From positions 1 to 64,000 of the forward strand of contig JAKSDA010000407.1 in assembly GCA_022360315.1 (NCBI GenBank): 64,000 bases of DNA, in the 5' to 3' direction. The translations under genes were made by a program, and so were the position numbers. Origin of the DNA: Pseudomonadota bacterium (GTDB lineage: Bacteria; Myxococcota_A; Polyangia; Haliangiales; Haliangiaceae). The notes under the pieces are model-generated. The model saw nothing but the letters and a program-made list of their open reading frames with translations. It did not search any database and had not been told where the DNA came from. Positions 7,926 to 17,600 of the stretch are shown here, piece after piece (the stretch's first letter is position 1; the number at the start of each line of letters is the position of its first letter).

Positions 7926-10106
7926 ATGATTCGGCTCAACCAGGTTCTCGACAACATCCGAACGTACCATCCGAGCGCCGATCTCGACACGGTTCGGCGT
8001 GCGTACGAATTTGCCGCCGAAGCTCATGCGGGCCAGACCCGCCGTTCAGGCGACCCCTATGTGACTCATCCCCTGTCTGTGGCCGGGATCATCACCGAGC
8101 TGAAACTCGACGTACCCAGCGTGTGCGCCGGCCTTCTCCACGACGCGGTCGAGGACACCAGTGCCACGGTCGAAGAGCTGACCGATCAATTCGGCAACGA
8201 AGTCGCCTTCTTGGTCGATGGGGTTACCAAGCTGGGCAAGTTGCCCTATGCCAGCCGCGAGGACCGCCAGGCCGAGAATTTTCGCAAAATGCTCCTGGCC
8301 ATGGCCCGGGATATCCGGGTCGTGTTGCTCAAGCTCTGTGATCGGCTGGACAACATGCGCACCCTGGCCCATCTGCCCGACGAGAAGCAGGAGCGCATCG
8401 CTACCGAGACCCTGCAGATCTACGCTCCGCTGGCCCATCGTCTGGGCATTCAGTGGATCAAAACCGAGCTCGAAGACCTGTCGTTTAAGTATCTCTATCG
8501 AGAGGAATACGACGCGCTCAAACGCGAGGTAGCCAAGACGCGCAAGGAGCGGATGCGGTACATCCACGACGTTGAAAGGCTGATTCTCAAGGAGATGAAC
8601 CGGGCCAGCATTCGGTGCCGGGTGACTGGCCGGGCCAAGCACTTGTGGTCGATTCGGCAAAAGATGAAGCGGACCGAGCGGCCGTTTTCCGAGATCCACG
8701 ACGCGATTGGATTTCGCATTGTCACGGGCAGCAAGAAAGCCTGTTACGAGGCGCTGGGTGTGGCTCATTCGGCGTGGAAGCCGATTCCCGGCCGGTTCAA
8801 GGACTACATTGCACTGCCCAAGCCCAACATGTACCGGTCACTGCACTCCGCGGTGATCGGGCCGAGGGGACAGCGCATCGAGATTCAGATCCGGACTGAA
8901 GAGATGCACCTGATTGCCGAGCAGGGCATCGCAGCGCATTGGAAGTACAAGGAGGGCAAGCCCGGGGTCGCCGACAGCGATGATGAGAAATTCGCCTGGC
9001 TGCGCCAGCTCATGGAGGCACAAAACGATCTCAAGGATCCGACCGAATTTATCGAGTCGGTCAAGATCGATCTGTTCGATGGCGACGAGGTGTATGTATT
9101 CACTCCGCGCGGCGAGGTCAAAGCTCTGCCCAAAGGGGCCTGCCCGATCGATTTTGCCTACACCATTCACAGCAAGGTCGGCGACCACTGCTCGGGTGCC
9201 CGGGTCAACGGGATGATCGTGCCGCTGCGTTATCAGCTGCGCAACGGCGATACCATCGAGATCATCACCTCGCCCCATCAGAAGCCCAACAAGGACTGGC
9301 TCAAGCTGATCAGGACCAGTCGGGCTCGCACCAAGATACGCTACTGGCTGCGCCGCGAGGAGCGCGAGCGAGCCCTGGCGCTGGGCAAGGACCTCATCGA
9401 GAAAGCGCTGCGCAAGCATTCGGTGTCCTATTCCCGGGCGCTCAAAAGCGGTGCCCTGAGCCGGGCTGCTGCCGAGCTCAAGTGCCATGGTATAGACGAG
9501 TTGACCGCGCAGATCGGCTACGGCCGACTCATGCCCGCTCAGGTCGTGGAACTCGTGGTTCCGGACAACAAGCGCAAGAAAAACGGCGCCGAGAGCGCCG
9601 AGGAAGACGGCAAAAACCCCATCAAGCAGATCTTGCGCAAGGTGACCCAGCGCAAGACGAACTCGGGCATCAAAGTGCAGGGCCAGGAAGACATCCTGGT
9701 CCGTCATGCCCGCTGTTGCAGTCCGTTGCCCGGCGATCCGATCGTCGGTTTCATCACCCGAGGACGCGGTGTCACCGTGCATCGCCGCGGCTGCCCCAAG
9801 TCGCTCGACCTCGACCCCGAGCGCCGAATCGAGGTCGAATGGGGCGACAAGGCGCATGTCGAGCATCAGGTAGCGATCAAGGTGCTGTGTGCCAACAAGC
9901 CCGGTTTGCTGGCCAATCTATCGCAGTCGTTTTCCGATTCGGGGGTAAATATCACCCAGGCTCACTGCCGAGCTACCGACGACGGCCGGGCGATCAACAC
10001 GTTTCACGCCAACGTACGCGATCTCGAGCAGCTCAAAGCAGTAATGCGCTCCCTCATCCGCATCAAAGATGTCTACAGGGTCGATCGCGTGGTGGCCGAG
10101 GCGTAG
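7926..10106 (+). CDS. Bifunctional (p)ppGpp synthetase/hydrolase (Rel/SpoT)
   Basis: The 726-residue product is a full-length RSH protein that makes and degrades (p)ppGpp. The N-terminal HD hydrolase domain keeps its catalytic HDAVEDT (about residues 72-78), so hydrolysis is expected. The synthetase domain has GRFKDYIALPKPNMYRSLHS. The RFKD form is the RxKD signature of bifunctional enzymes, as opposed to ExDD of monofunctional RelA. A TGS domain (about 388-450), a conserved-cysteine region (RHARCCSPLPGD...HRRGC, about 595-625) and a C-terminal ACT domain (about 650-726) follow. The ATG at 7926 gives the normal N-terminus; an ATG at 7878 is possible. Proximity to gmk couples GTP supply to alarmone metabolism. 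Confidence 0.95.
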   Translation: MIRLNQVLDNIRTYHPSADLDTVRRAYEFAAEAHAGQTRRSGDPYVTHPLSVAGIITELKLDVPSVCAGLLHDAVEDTSATVEELTDQFGNEVAFLVDGVTKLGKLPYASREDRQAENFRKMLLAMARDIRVVLLKLCDRLDNMRTLAHLPDEKQERIATETLQIYAPLAHRLGIQWIKTELEDLSFKYLYREEYDALKREVAKTRKERMRYIHDVERLILKEMNRASIRCRVTGRAKHLWSIRQKMKRTERPFSEIHDAIGFRIVTGSKKACYEALGVAHSAWKPIPGRFKDYIALPKPNMYRSLHSAVIGPRGQRIEIQIRTEEMHLIAEQGIAAHWKYKEGKPGVADSDDEKFAWLRQLMEAQNDLKDPTEFIESVKIDLFDGDEVYVFTPRGEVKALPKGACPIDFAYTIHSKVGDHCSGARVNGMIVPLRYQLRNGDTIEIITSPHQKPNKDWLKLIRTSRARTKIRYWLRREERERALALGKDLIEKALRKHSVSYSRALKSGALSRAAAELKCHGIDELTAQIGYGRLMPAQVVELVVPDNKRKKNGAESAEEDGKNPIKQILRKVTQRKTNSGIKVQGQEDILVRHARCCSPLPGDPIVGFITRGRGVTVHRRGCPKSLDLDPERRIEVEWGDKAHVEHQVAIKVLCANKPGLLANLSQSFSDSGVNITQAHCRATDDGRAINTFHANVRDLEQLKAVMRSLIRIKDVYRVDRVVAEA

Positions 10107-10112
10107 AGTAGT

Positions 10113-10286
10113 AAACAGAAACACATTGATTGTGGATCAAACGAGGTGTTTCTGTTGCGAGGCCAACGGCCGAGACGGCCGGGAGTCCGGCCGTCCGGGG
10201 GCTTTGCCCAAAAAATGATAGGCCGACCACGAAGCGGTCGGGCCGCGCACGATCACGTTGGAGCCTTCCAACGTGATCGTGTGTAG
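10113..10286 (+). repeat. Mosaic multi-hairpin intergenic repeat, copy B (most complete)
   Basis: Four hairpins follow in order. Hairpin 1 pairs 10114-10124 with 10146-10156 (AACAGAAACAC/GTGTTTCTGTT). Hairpin 2 pairs 10174-10182 with 10187-10195 (GACGGCCGG/CCGGCCGTC). Hairpin 3 is built on GGTCG, around 10222-10242. Hairpin 4 pairs 10248-10262 with 10267-10281 (15 bp, perfect). The first begins 8 bases after the rel stop codon and may terminate that operon. The remainder of the gap to the dehydrogenase gene (10287-10442) shows no gene or clear promoter motif. Confidence 0.8.
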
Positions 10287-10442
10287 CCCGCTCAACGGGC
10301 CGAAAATCAGGCTGAGGTAACGAGCAGGTGTCGTGGTCAATGACCCTGGGCTGGCCCCAACTGTGTGCTAACCTGCGGTGCACGCAACTCGGCTGCGATA
10401 TCTTCGCCTGTCGAGTGCTATCCCGCTCGCACAGGAGGAACC

Positions 10443-11186
10443 ATGGATCTCGAAAATAATGTTGCAGTCATCACGGGCGGCAATAGCGGAATCGGACTCG
10501 CCACGGCCCAGCGCTTTCACGAACTCGGAGCACGTGTGGCGATCATGGCCCGAAGTCGAGAGAAAGCCGCTACCGCCGTGGCGTCAATCGGCGAAAACGC
10601 TATTGGCGTGGTCGGCGATGTCACAAAGACCCGCGATATCGAACAGCTCTATGCCACCGTGGCCGACACCTGGGGACAGGTGGACTATGTCATTGCCAAC
10701 GCAGCTGTGGCCGATCCTCGACCGCTGATCGCGTGCGACGAGGAATACTTCGACGGCATGACCGGAGTGAATTTTCGCGGCGTGTTTTTCACCGTGCAAA
10801 AATCACTCGGCCATCTCCGGGATGGCGGCGCCATCGTGCTGGTATCGTCGTCAATGCACTACAAGGGCCAAGTCGGATTCTCGGTCTACGCCGCGACCAA
10901 GAGCGCAATCCGCTCGCTGGCGCGCAGTTTTGCCCGCGAACTGGCGCCCCGCGGCATTCGGGTGAACTGCCTCAGCCCCGGGGCCACTCAAACCCCGATG
11001 TTTCAAAAGCTCGGCCTGACCGATGAGCAGATGGATCAGTTCCACCAGTTCATCCACGATACGACCCCCCTGATGCGGATCAGCCAGCCGGAAGAAGTCG
11101 CCCGGGCCATCGTCTTTCTGTGCACAGAGGCAACGTACATGACCGCCGCCGATCTGGTGTTCGACGGCGGTTATTCCCAGGTTTAG
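10443..11186 (+). CDS. Short-chain dehydrogenase/reductase (SDR)
   Basis: The 247-residue protein is a classical SDR oxidoreductase acting on an unknown alcohol or carbonyl with NAD(P). The cofactor motif TGGNSGIG lies at residues 12-19, NAA occurs in VIANAAVADP, and the catalytic serine and YAATK lie in the middle. The C-terminal FLCTEATYMTAADLVFDGGY is typical of the family and shapes the tetramer interface. An arginine after the second strand (MARSREK) suggests NADP preference. The start is well supported by AGGAGG six bases upstream of the ATG at 10443. The gene stands alone, with a repeat before it and a MITE-like element after it. Confidence 0.9.
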   Translation: MDLENNVAVITGGNSGIGLATAQRFHELGARVAIMARSREKAATAVASIGENAIGVVGDVTKTRDIEQLYATVADTWGQVDYVIANAAVADPRPLIACDEEYFDGMTGVNFRGVFFTVQKSLGHLRDGGAIVLVSSSMHYKGQVGFSVYAATKSAIRSLARSFARELAPRGIRVNCLSPGATQTPMFQKLGLTDEQMDQFHQFIHDTTPLMRISQPEEVARAIVFLCTEATYMTAADLVFDGGYSQV

Positions 11187-11231
11187 CGCAGAAATGGCTG
11201 GCCGAATTGGCTGTCGAGGTGCCCGGCTCTA

Positions 11232-11387
11232 AGAGCCGGTCCAAAAACTCTCCGCGTCGCCAGAGCGGCGATCCATCACCGCCAGCGGGCTTGCTCGTCG
11301 GTCAACCCAGTATTGTCCACTCCTCGCCCACCCACTGGCGGCGCGCCTCGTCGCTCTGGCTCGGTCCGAGGTTTTTGGACCGGCTCT
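11232..11387. mobile_element. MITE-like palindromic element, copy 1
   Basis: This 156-bp element has perfect 17-bp terminal inverted repeats, AGAGCCGGTCCAAAAAC at 11232-11248 and its complement at 11371-11387. Inner segments also pair (CCAGAGCG with CGCTCTGG, CACCGCCAG with CTGGCGG), so the whole unit folds into one long hairpin. A second copy lies at 62481-62641. It encodes no protein, so any transposase must act in trans. No clean target duplication could be defined; both copies are flanked by CTA on the left and AA on the right. Confidence 0.8.
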
Positions 11388-11462
11388 AAGGCGCCGATGA
11401 GCAACACAGCCAGGCGGGATGGATCGGTGTGCAAAACGGGAGGTTGTTTTTTGCGTGGGCCG

Positions 11463-13067
11463 TCAGCGTTGAAACATGGTTTCTACCGGCACCACCCGGA
11501 CATTCTCGGCTCTTATGTCGAGAGGCTCGACCACGATGGTCTTGTCTTGCGCAAGGACACGGTCGGGTTTGGGCACGTCGTATTGGATCTGCGATGGCGC
11601 CCCGCTGACCAGGGCCTTGCGGATCGACTCGGCCTCGCCGGTCACCATGGCGATTTTTAAATCTCGGTATTGCAAATGGGTTTTGATCGCCCGGTTGACG
11701 TCAGCCAGGGTGAGCTCGTCCATCATGCGGAGAAACCGGCTGAAATGGCCTTCTTCGATGCCGTAGAAGCGATCGTCGAGGGCATAGCCGAGTTGGGCCT
11801 GGGTAGTGGGGGCAAAATGGCGGATGTATTTGCGCAGAAACGTCCGGGTCAGTTCGAACTGCTGCTCGGTCATGCCGTTATCCACCAGCAGACGGAGCTC
11901 GCGAAGCGCTGCGCGCAGGGCAAATACCGCCTTGTCATTGGGCAGGGTGCGGATCCAGACCTCGAATAGCTGCTGCCGTCGCGCCACATTGGTGGGCGGC
12001 ATCTGCCGAAAACCGCCCTCGGGGAAGGCCTCGATATAGGCGTAATCCCCGTAGTTGAGGCCGCGCGCAGCGCGGATGATCTGGTACAGATGACTCGATG
12101 AATTGCGGTGTTCGCCGAGCCATGAGGTCGCGATCCACAAGGCGTAGAAATCCTTTTGCCCCCGCCTTACATCGATGGGAAAGCCAAACGAGATCGAGGC
12201 ATCCGAATTGGCCTTGGCCACGAGCATGACGTGGCGCCCGGTAAAGGGTGCCGGCTTTGGTGCCGGTGTTTGCTGCGCCGCGCTTCCGGCCGGCAGCTCG
12301 CCACGGGTCGCACTGAGTGCCTCGGCCGTATCGGGCCCGTAGCCGCCGCCCAGCCCGAAAACCACCCGGTCGCGGGTGTAATGTCTGTGGTAGAACGCCT
12401 TGACGTCCTCCACGGTGATCGCCTTGAGCCCCGCCACCGTGCCAGCTGTCGGGTGGCGGTAGCGCGTGTCGGCAAAAACGAAGTCGTAGAGCGCAGCCTT
12501 GCCCAGTTCTTCGTCCGAGGCGTAGCGCAGCGTCTTTTCCAGATAGCTGAGCCCGCGGTTGCGAATGCGCTCGAGATCGTCCGCGGCAAAGGCCGGCCTC
12601 AGATAGGCGTCGGCAAATAGACGGTGAAACGCCGCGCCATGGTCGCGGTGAGCCCGCCCCCTCAACGTGGTCATTTCGCGATCGACGCGAATGTCATACG
12701 AGGCCGCCATGGGGAACAATTTGGCAATAATGTCTCTGAAGGAATGCTCGGTCGTGCTTCCCTCGGCGAGAAGTTGTCCGGTGAGCCAGGCCAAACCCTC
12801 TTTGCCTGCCGGATCGTCTTGCGAACCGACCTGAAACCAGACTCGATAGCTCACCGTGGGGTCGCTGGACACCGGCAGGTATACCGGATTGGACACTGGT
12901 TGGGTCGCCGCCGGAGGCGGCGCCACTGGGGCCGGACTGGGTGATTGGCCGCACCCGCCCGCGGTGGCAAACATCAGTACCAGCGAGAAAAGCACACTCG
13001 ACGTGACAGCAGCGGTTTTCATACACCCATCATATTTCGTATTACATCCAGTTTTGAGACGATTCAT
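11463..13067 (-). CDS. M16 family peptidase-like lipoprotein lacking the zinc site
   Basis: This 534-residue M16 homologue is probably the non-catalytic partner of the peptidase encoded just upstream. The position of HxxEH is occupied by GLAWLTGQLL, so the zinc ligands are lost. The C-terminal half has family features (a YARGLNYG-like motif, here IIRAARGLNYGDY). A lipoprotein signal with GGC ends at the Cys near residue 39. The start at 13067 has AAGGAG seven bases upstream and lies four bases after the stop of the preceding gene. An ATG at 13022 would give a shorter, more normal signal peptide (MKTAAVTSS...). Paired active and inactive M16 proteins are common in bacteria. Confidence 0.82.
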   Translation of the reverse strand: MNRLKTGCNTKYDGCMKTAAVTSSVLFSLVLMFATAGGCGQSPSPAPVAPPPAATQPVSNPVYLPVSSDPTVSYRVWFQVGSQDDPAGKEGLAWLTGQLLAEGSTTEHSFRDIIAKLFPMAASYDIRVDREMTTLRGRAHRDHGAAFHRLFADAYLRPAFAADDLERIRNRGLSYLEKTLRYASDEELGKAALYDFVFADTRYRHPTAGTVAGLKAITVEDVKAFYHRHYTRDRVVFGLGGGYGPDTAEALSATRGELPAGSAAQQTPAPKPAPFTGRHVMLVAKANSDASISFGFPIDVRRGQKDFYALWIATSWLGEHRNSSSHLYQIIRAARGLNYGDYAYIEAFPEGGFRQMPPTNVARRQQLFEVWIRTLPNDKAVFALRAALRELRLLVDNGMTEQQFELTRTFLRKYIRHFAPTTQAQLGYALDDRFYGIEEGHFSRFLRMMDELTLADVNRAIKTHLQYRDLKIAMVTGEAESIRKALVSGAPSQIQYDVPKPDRVLAQDKTIVVEPLDIRAENVRVVPVETMFQR

Positions 13068-13071
13068 CGCT

Positions 13072-14430
13072 CTACTCCTTGCCCCTGAGAATGGCCACAG
13101 TCCGGCGCTCGGCGACCAGGTATTTTTTTGCCGCGGCCTGAATATCGGCGGGTGTCACCGCATCCAGTGTCCGATACATCTGCTCGATCGCCTCGACGCT
13201 GCCAGCGGTTCCGACCAGGCGGGCAATCCGACCGGCCACGTGCGGCGGCGAGTCCAGTCGCATGACAAACGAATAGCGCATATGCGATTTGACTGCGGCG
13301 ACTCGTTCGGCCTCGGGCGGCATGTCGCGGTAGCGAACCACAGTGCGATCGATCTCTGCCATGACCGAGTCGATCTTGGCCGAGTCCTTGACCACGGCTC
13401 TTACCAGCCACAGACCGGGATCGCGCGAATCGGCCGGATCGGCATCGATGCTCTGCAAGACTTGCTCCTCGAGTACGAGGCGGCGATAGATATCGCTCGT
13501 CTCGCCAAACGCAAGTTCGGCCAGGACAAACGAAGCGGCGTAGATCCGGTCACCGGGATCGAAGCGGCCGCACTTGTAGCCGGCCCAGATCATCGGCAGT
13601 GAACGGCCCGGATAGGCGACGTCGACGCGCCGCTCGGCGGTCTGTTCGGGCTCGGGCTCGACCTTGGGCGGCACATAGCCCGGCTTCCAGTCCCCGTAGT
13701 GTTTTTCGGCCTGGGCGAACACCCGATCTGCGGCGATGTCACCAGCAACGACCAGAATCGCATTGTCGGGCCGATAGTATCGGGCGAAGAATGTGCGTGA
13801 ATAGTCGAACATCGTAGGCATTGCCTTGATGTCTTTCTCGAATCCGATGACTGTATGCCCGTAGGTGTGGCGCTGGAATGCTGTGGTGGACATGGCCTCG
13901 TACAGGGCGAAGAACGGACTGGTACGGCTCTTTCGGTACTCGCCATACACGGCCCCGGCTTCGGTTTGAAATCCCTGTTGGGAGTACGACAGATTTTTGA
14001 ATCGATCGCTCTCGATCGCCATGACCTGATCGAGATCTTCTGTAGCGACATTCAGGAAATAGACGGTGATGTCGTTCGAGGTGAACGCATTGGAATCGGC
14101 CCCCATACGGGTGACCAGCTCTTCGTAGGTGCTTCGCGGGTACTTTTTGGTACCGTAGAACATCATGTGTTCAAAAAAATGGGCAAATCCGGTGCGACCC
14201 GGCTCATACTCGTCGCGCGAGCCTGTGCGAACAACGATCCAATGGGCGGCCAGGCCATTCGACTGCATGGGCACGACCACTACTTGAAGGCCGTTCGGCA
14301 GCCGCTTTTGGTGGACTGGAAACGGAATGATCGAGTCGCTTGACACCGGGTCGGCCGCTGCAGAATGGCTGGCGAGCGCGCCGGTGAACGCGAGCAGTAA
14401 TGTGAGAGAGATGCGCGGAATCTTGACCAT
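13072..14430 (-). CDS. M16 family zinc metallopeptidase (insulinase-like)
   Basis: The 452-residue product has a signal peptide (MVKIPRISLTLLLAFTGAL) and is exported. The inverted zinc site is HFFEH, in GFAHFFEHMMFYGTKKYP, with the third ligand glutamate about 75 residues later in AGAVYGEY. It should be an active periplasmic or surface peptidase that encloses peptides together with the M16-like protein encoded 4 bases downstream. AAGGAGG six bases before the ATG at 14430 supports this start. The gene is divergent from the kinase gene at 14676. The 245 bases between them must hold promoters for both, though none was identified. Confidence 0.9.
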   Translation of the reverse strand: MVKIPRISLTLLLAFTGALASHSAAADPVSSDSIIPFPVHQKRLPNGLQVVVVPMQSNGLAAHWIVVRTGSRDEYEPGRTGFAHFFEHMMFYGTKKYPRSTYEELVTRMGADSNAFTSNDITVYFLNVATEDLDQVMAIESDRFKNLSYSQQGFQTEAGAVYGEYRKSRTSPFFALYEAMSTTAFQRHTYGHTVIGFEKDIKAMPTMFDYSRTFFARYYRPDNAILVVAGDIAADRVFAQAEKHYGDWKPGYVPPKVEPEPEQTAERRVDVAYPGRSLPMIWAGYKCGRFDPGDRIYAASFVLAELAFGETSDIYRRLVLEEQVLQSIDADPADSRDPGLWLVRAVVKDSAKIDSVMAEIDRTVVRYRDMPPEAERVAAVKSHMRYSFVMRLDSPPHVAGRIARLVGTAGSVEAIEQMYRTLDAVTPADIQAAAKKYLVAERRTVAILRGKE

Positions 14431-14675
14431 TGATGCCTCCTTGGCTGGGCGGCAGCATACTCCACCCGAGCGCGGTTGCGCGGCGATAGTATCGCTCTCG
14501 GAGACCCGCTCGCGGCATCTCCCGGCCTGCCGCCTGGTCGACGGCGTGGGGTGTTCTTCTCTCTCGCCGGCCAGTCTGTCGTGAAGCCACAACCGGGTCG
14601 ATCGGGTTCAAAACCGCCGGAGTAATTCGTGGCATTAGCTGACAAGACCGTAGCCATGCCGTAAGGTGACCTGAC

Positions 14676-17600
14676 GTGGACCCTGGCACGGTCATCGCTG
14701 GACGTTATGTCATCGATCGGCTCGCCGGTTTTGGCGGCATGGCCTCTGTGTACAAAGCGCGCGATGAGGAGGAGAGCCGCTGGGTTGCCCTCAAAGTGCT
14801 GCGTCCCCAGGTGGCCCACCTGGAGCAGCGCTTTGTCCGCGAGAGCAAGATGCTTCGCGAACTGCGTCACCCAGCCATCGTCCGCTATTACGATAGCGGT
14901 GTGACACTGGCCCACCAGCGCTTTCTGGTCATGGAGTGGCTGGACGGCATCGACCTGGCGGCGCGGCTGCAGAACGAGCCGCTCAGCGTCGCCGAGGCGC
15001 TCGCCGTCATGGGCCGAATCGGCGCAGCGCTCGCATTTGCCCACGAACACCACATCGTGCACCGCGACATCAAGCCGAGTAATATCTTTCTCTCCAATGG
15101 AGAGGTCGATACGGCCAAATTGCTCGACTTCGGAGTTGCCGGTCGATCCACCCATGCGACCCGATCGGGAAGCGGTTCGGGCACGCGTTTTGGGACTCCC
15201 GCCTACATGTCTCCCGAGCAGGTGCGGGGGGGACGGCATCTGAATCCCCGTACCGATGTGTTTTCGCTCGGCTGCGTTCTTTTCGAATGCCTGACCGGTG
15301 AGCCGGCATTCGCAGCTCACGACATGATGGCGGTATTCTGCAAGATCCTCATGGATCGTCCCCCGGCAGTCCGGGAACTCGCCCCCCAGGTTCCCGCGGC
15401 AATTGACGCGCTGGTTCGCCGCATGCTGTCCAAGCGACCCACCGGGCGGCCCCGGAGCAGCGATGTCGTGTGCGAGATCCGCGACATCTCGGCGTCCCTG
15501 CCGCCGCCACAACTCGACCACAAACCGCTCGCTCAGCCCGGACGCACCGCTATCACGCAGTCCGAGCAACGGGTTGTCCATGTTGTCGTGGCAGCGGCCA
15601 GTGCCAATTTGCTCGAATCGGGCGGCGTCCAGGTTCTCAACCAACAGCAGTTCGAAACCGAGACCATGGGCCCGCCAACCGATTCCGCAGAATCCGACGA
15701 GCTGATTTCCAAGCTCGCCGATTCCGCATTCGGCGAGCTGCCCGAGCATCTGCGCCAGTTCAAGAACAAGACCCGCGATCCCCTGGTCACCACGACGCAA
15801 CTCGAGCGCATTACGATCAAGATGGCGCTTCTGGGGGCCAGGTTCAACGTCATGGGCGATGGCTCTGTGATCGCTCTACTCGACAGCCGGGACACCGGTG
15901 GTCCAGTCGCGCGCGCCGTGGTAGTCGATCAGGCGGCGAGCGCCGCTCGCTGTGCTCTTGTGCTGCGCGAGGAAGTGCCCGGGGCCATCGTGGCGCTCGC
16001 CGGTGGCCGCGCGGTCATCGAAAAGCGGCGACTGATCGGCGACGTCATCGACCGCGCGTTCCAGCTCCTCCGAGCCGCCGAGCAGGTCCACACGACCAGC
16101 GCGCACCAGGGCGGGACCATTCGCATCGACCAGCTGACCGCCGCGCTGCTCGGTCCGCGGTTCTACGTCGACGGCGATGCGACGCGCGGCTTTTGCTTGC
16201 TCAGCGAGCAGCGCAGCCTGTCCGGCGAAACGGTTTCACCGGTGGCGATACCGTTCATCGGCCGAGCCCGCGATCTCAGAAAACTGGCCCGAGTCCTCGA
16301 TGAGTGTATCGAGGACGAAGTGGCTCAAACCGTTCTGGTCACCGGGCCGCCCGGATTCGGCAAGTCTCGCCTGTGTCGCGAGTTTTTGGCTCAGCTGGAA
16401 CAGGACGAACACGAAGTCGATATATGGCTGGCCCAGGCCGATCCACTGCGGGCCCGCGCACCGCTACACGTCATTGCCGACGCCGTACGCTATGTCACCG
16501 GAATCCACGAAAGCCGACCGCCCGCCGTTTGTCGCTACGAGCTGCGCGAACGGATCGACCAGTACTTCGACGTCGACCGAGCAATTCGCGCCAGCAGTGC
16601 CGAGAGCGCCGAGCGGGTTACCGCGTTTCTCGGTGAGCTCATCAATCTGGCTCCGCCGCTGGCCCGCATCGAAGAACCGCTGCAGTTGAGTGCTGCGCGC
16701 CGCGATCCCAAGCTCATGGGGGATCAGATACGCCGTGCGTTTATCGACCTGATCGGCGCTGCTACCCGACGCCGGCCGCTACTCCTGGTCATCGATGACC
16801 TGCAGTGGGCCGACCGTGCCACAGTGAGCCTTCTCGACCGAGCTCTGCGCCACCTGGCCGAGCGCCCCCTGATGATCCTAGCCCTGAGCCGACCCGAAAT
16901 TCGCGACAGCTTTCCCGGTCTGTGGAGCGAGCATGGGGTTACCGAGTTTCGCCTCGGCCGACTGCCCCGGCGCGCTGCCGAAGAGGCGATCCGTACCGTT
17001 TTGGGCCAGGATATCGCGTCCGAGCGCGTTGTCGCGCTGGTCGAGCACGCCGATGGCAACGCGTTTTACCTCGAAGAACTGGTGCGCAATGCAGCTGCGG
17101 GAGAGTCTTCTCTGCCCGAGACCGTGGTGGCCATGGCCCAGTCCCGGCTGGTCGAGCTCGATCCCCAGGCCCGGCAGATTCTGCGCGCAGCCAGCGTATT
17201 CGGCGATGTGTTCTGGCTGAGTGGCGTCGTCGATCTGGTCGGCGAGGACATCGACGTCGAGGAGTGGCTGCACAACCTGGTCGCCAGCGAATTCATCGTC
17301 CGTGCCTCGGCATCGCGTTTTTCGGGCGAACCGCAGTATTCCTTCCGCCACGCCCTGATTCGCGAAGCGGTCTACGAGATGCTCCCGGACGAAGAGCGCC
17401 AGCTCGGCCATTGCCTGGCCGCGGCCTGGCTCGACAAGGCCGGTGAGACCGAAGGCGGCGTCATCGCCGACCATTTTGAGCGCGGCGGAACACCCGACCG
17501 GGCCCTGCCGTTTTACGTTCGCGCTGCCGAGGACGCGCTCAATCGCAGTGATTTCGATGCGGCGCACGCAGTGGCCAGTCGCGGTGTGGCGTGTGGCGCG

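Noticed and set aside
14280..15800. Long open frame (506 codons) on the minus strand opposite the kinase gene
   Set aside because: It is antisense to a well-supported kinase domain, has biased composition typical of high-GC shadow frames and shows no recognisable motif.
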